A stretch of DNA of 5,808 nucleotides from an uncultured beta proteobacterium (GTDB lineage: Bacteria; Pseudomonadota; Gammaproteobacteria; Burkholderiales; Rhodocyclaceae). Under the pieces are notes generated by a model. That model had not been told where the DNA came from and did not search any database. It saw only the letters and a list, made by a program, of their open reading frames with translations. Positions 5,779-5,808 of the stretch are shown here, piece by piece (position 1 is the stretch's first letter; each line of letters begins with the position of its first letter). Both the position numbers and the translations under genes were made by a program. The stretch is from the NCBI GenBank assembly GCA_903932755.1, contig CAIZHL010000574.1, forward strand, positions 1-5,808. The letters are read 5' to 3'.

Positions 5779-5807
5779 CATGAAAAGTCGGCGCTGGCGC
5801 TACGGCG
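5779..5807. repeat. Right-hand copy of the 29-bp repeat
   Basis: The reverse complement of 5779-5807 matches 4664-4692 at 27 of 29 positions, the only differences being one base near each end of the central block. It is also a direct copy of the inner arm 4700-4725 (22 of 26 over 5782-5807). It lies 11 bases after the stop of the small gene and runs to the window edge. A partner arm, as at the left site, may follow beyond the window. Confidence 0.8.
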
Positions 5808-5808
5808 A

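Larger units (their letters stand above)
4664..5807. mobile_element. Candidate repeat-flanked accessory cassette (no transposase seen)
   Basis: The outer repeats 4664-4692 and 5779-5807 are inverted relative to each other with 27 of 29 matches. The inner arm 4700-4725 is a direct copy of 5782-5807 with 22 of 26 matches. Between them lie two genes with clearly lower GC and many A/T third positions, unlike the GC-rich operon on the left. This pattern fits a horizontally acquired segment that arrived with, or inserted between, dispersed repeats. No transposase, integrase or target-site duplication could be recognised, and the right flank is cut by the window end. The boundaries are therefore only a proposal. 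Confidence 0.3.

Noticed and set aside
4664..5807. CRISPR array or att-site pair
   Set aside because: Only three repeat copies exist, in mixed orientation and with irregular spacing, so this is not a CRISPR. No integrase or tRNA is present to support attachment sites.

Overview
The window looks like a high-GC betaproteobacterial chromosome, with a Rhodocyclales relative (Azoarcus/Thauera/Zoogloea type) as the best guess. This rests on the style of the PanD protein, the strong G/C bias at third codon positions, and the response regulator / exonuclease / CBS-DUF294 gene set. The lineage is inferred from recalled family patterns, not from a search.

Layout. (1) 29-412: panD, aspartate 1-decarboxylase for beta-alanine and pantothenate synthesis, ended by a clear intrinsic terminator (449-473) inside a run of three hairpins. 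(2) 547-4625: a probable three-gene operon behind a candidate sigma70-type promoter. It encodes a stand-alone CheY-like receiver (616-987), a 719-residue membrane protein (1022-3181), and a CBS-pair plus DUF294 nucleotidyltransferase-like protein (3162-4625). The membrane protein joins two TM helices, a HAMP-like linker, a PAS domain and a degenerate histidine-kinase-like core to a complete DEDDh (DnaQ-type) exonuclease domain. The last two genes overlap by 20 bp, so translation is probably coupled. Related exonuclease and CBS/DUF294 genes are often found near acetate activation and uptake genes (acs, actP-like symporter) in Proteobacteria. None of those genes lies in this window, so an acetate link is inference only. 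(3) 4626-4952: a non-coding stretch rich in hairpins. (4) 4953-5767: two genes of visibly lower GC, a PD-(D/E)XK nuclease-like protein with an N-terminal coiled coil and a small unknown protein.

The low-GC pair is bracketed by copies of one repeat of about 29 bp. There is a hairpin pair at 4664-4725 and a further copy at 5779-5807, which is inverted relative to the first arm (27/29 matches). This suggests an accessory cassette, or a gene pair inserted between dispersed palindromic repeats, next to the conserved operon.

The two points most worth following are the receptor-like pseudo-kinase/exonuclease fusion inside a signalling operon, and the repeat-flanked nuclease cassette. I saw no tRNA, rRNA, CRISPR array or recognisable transposase gene.
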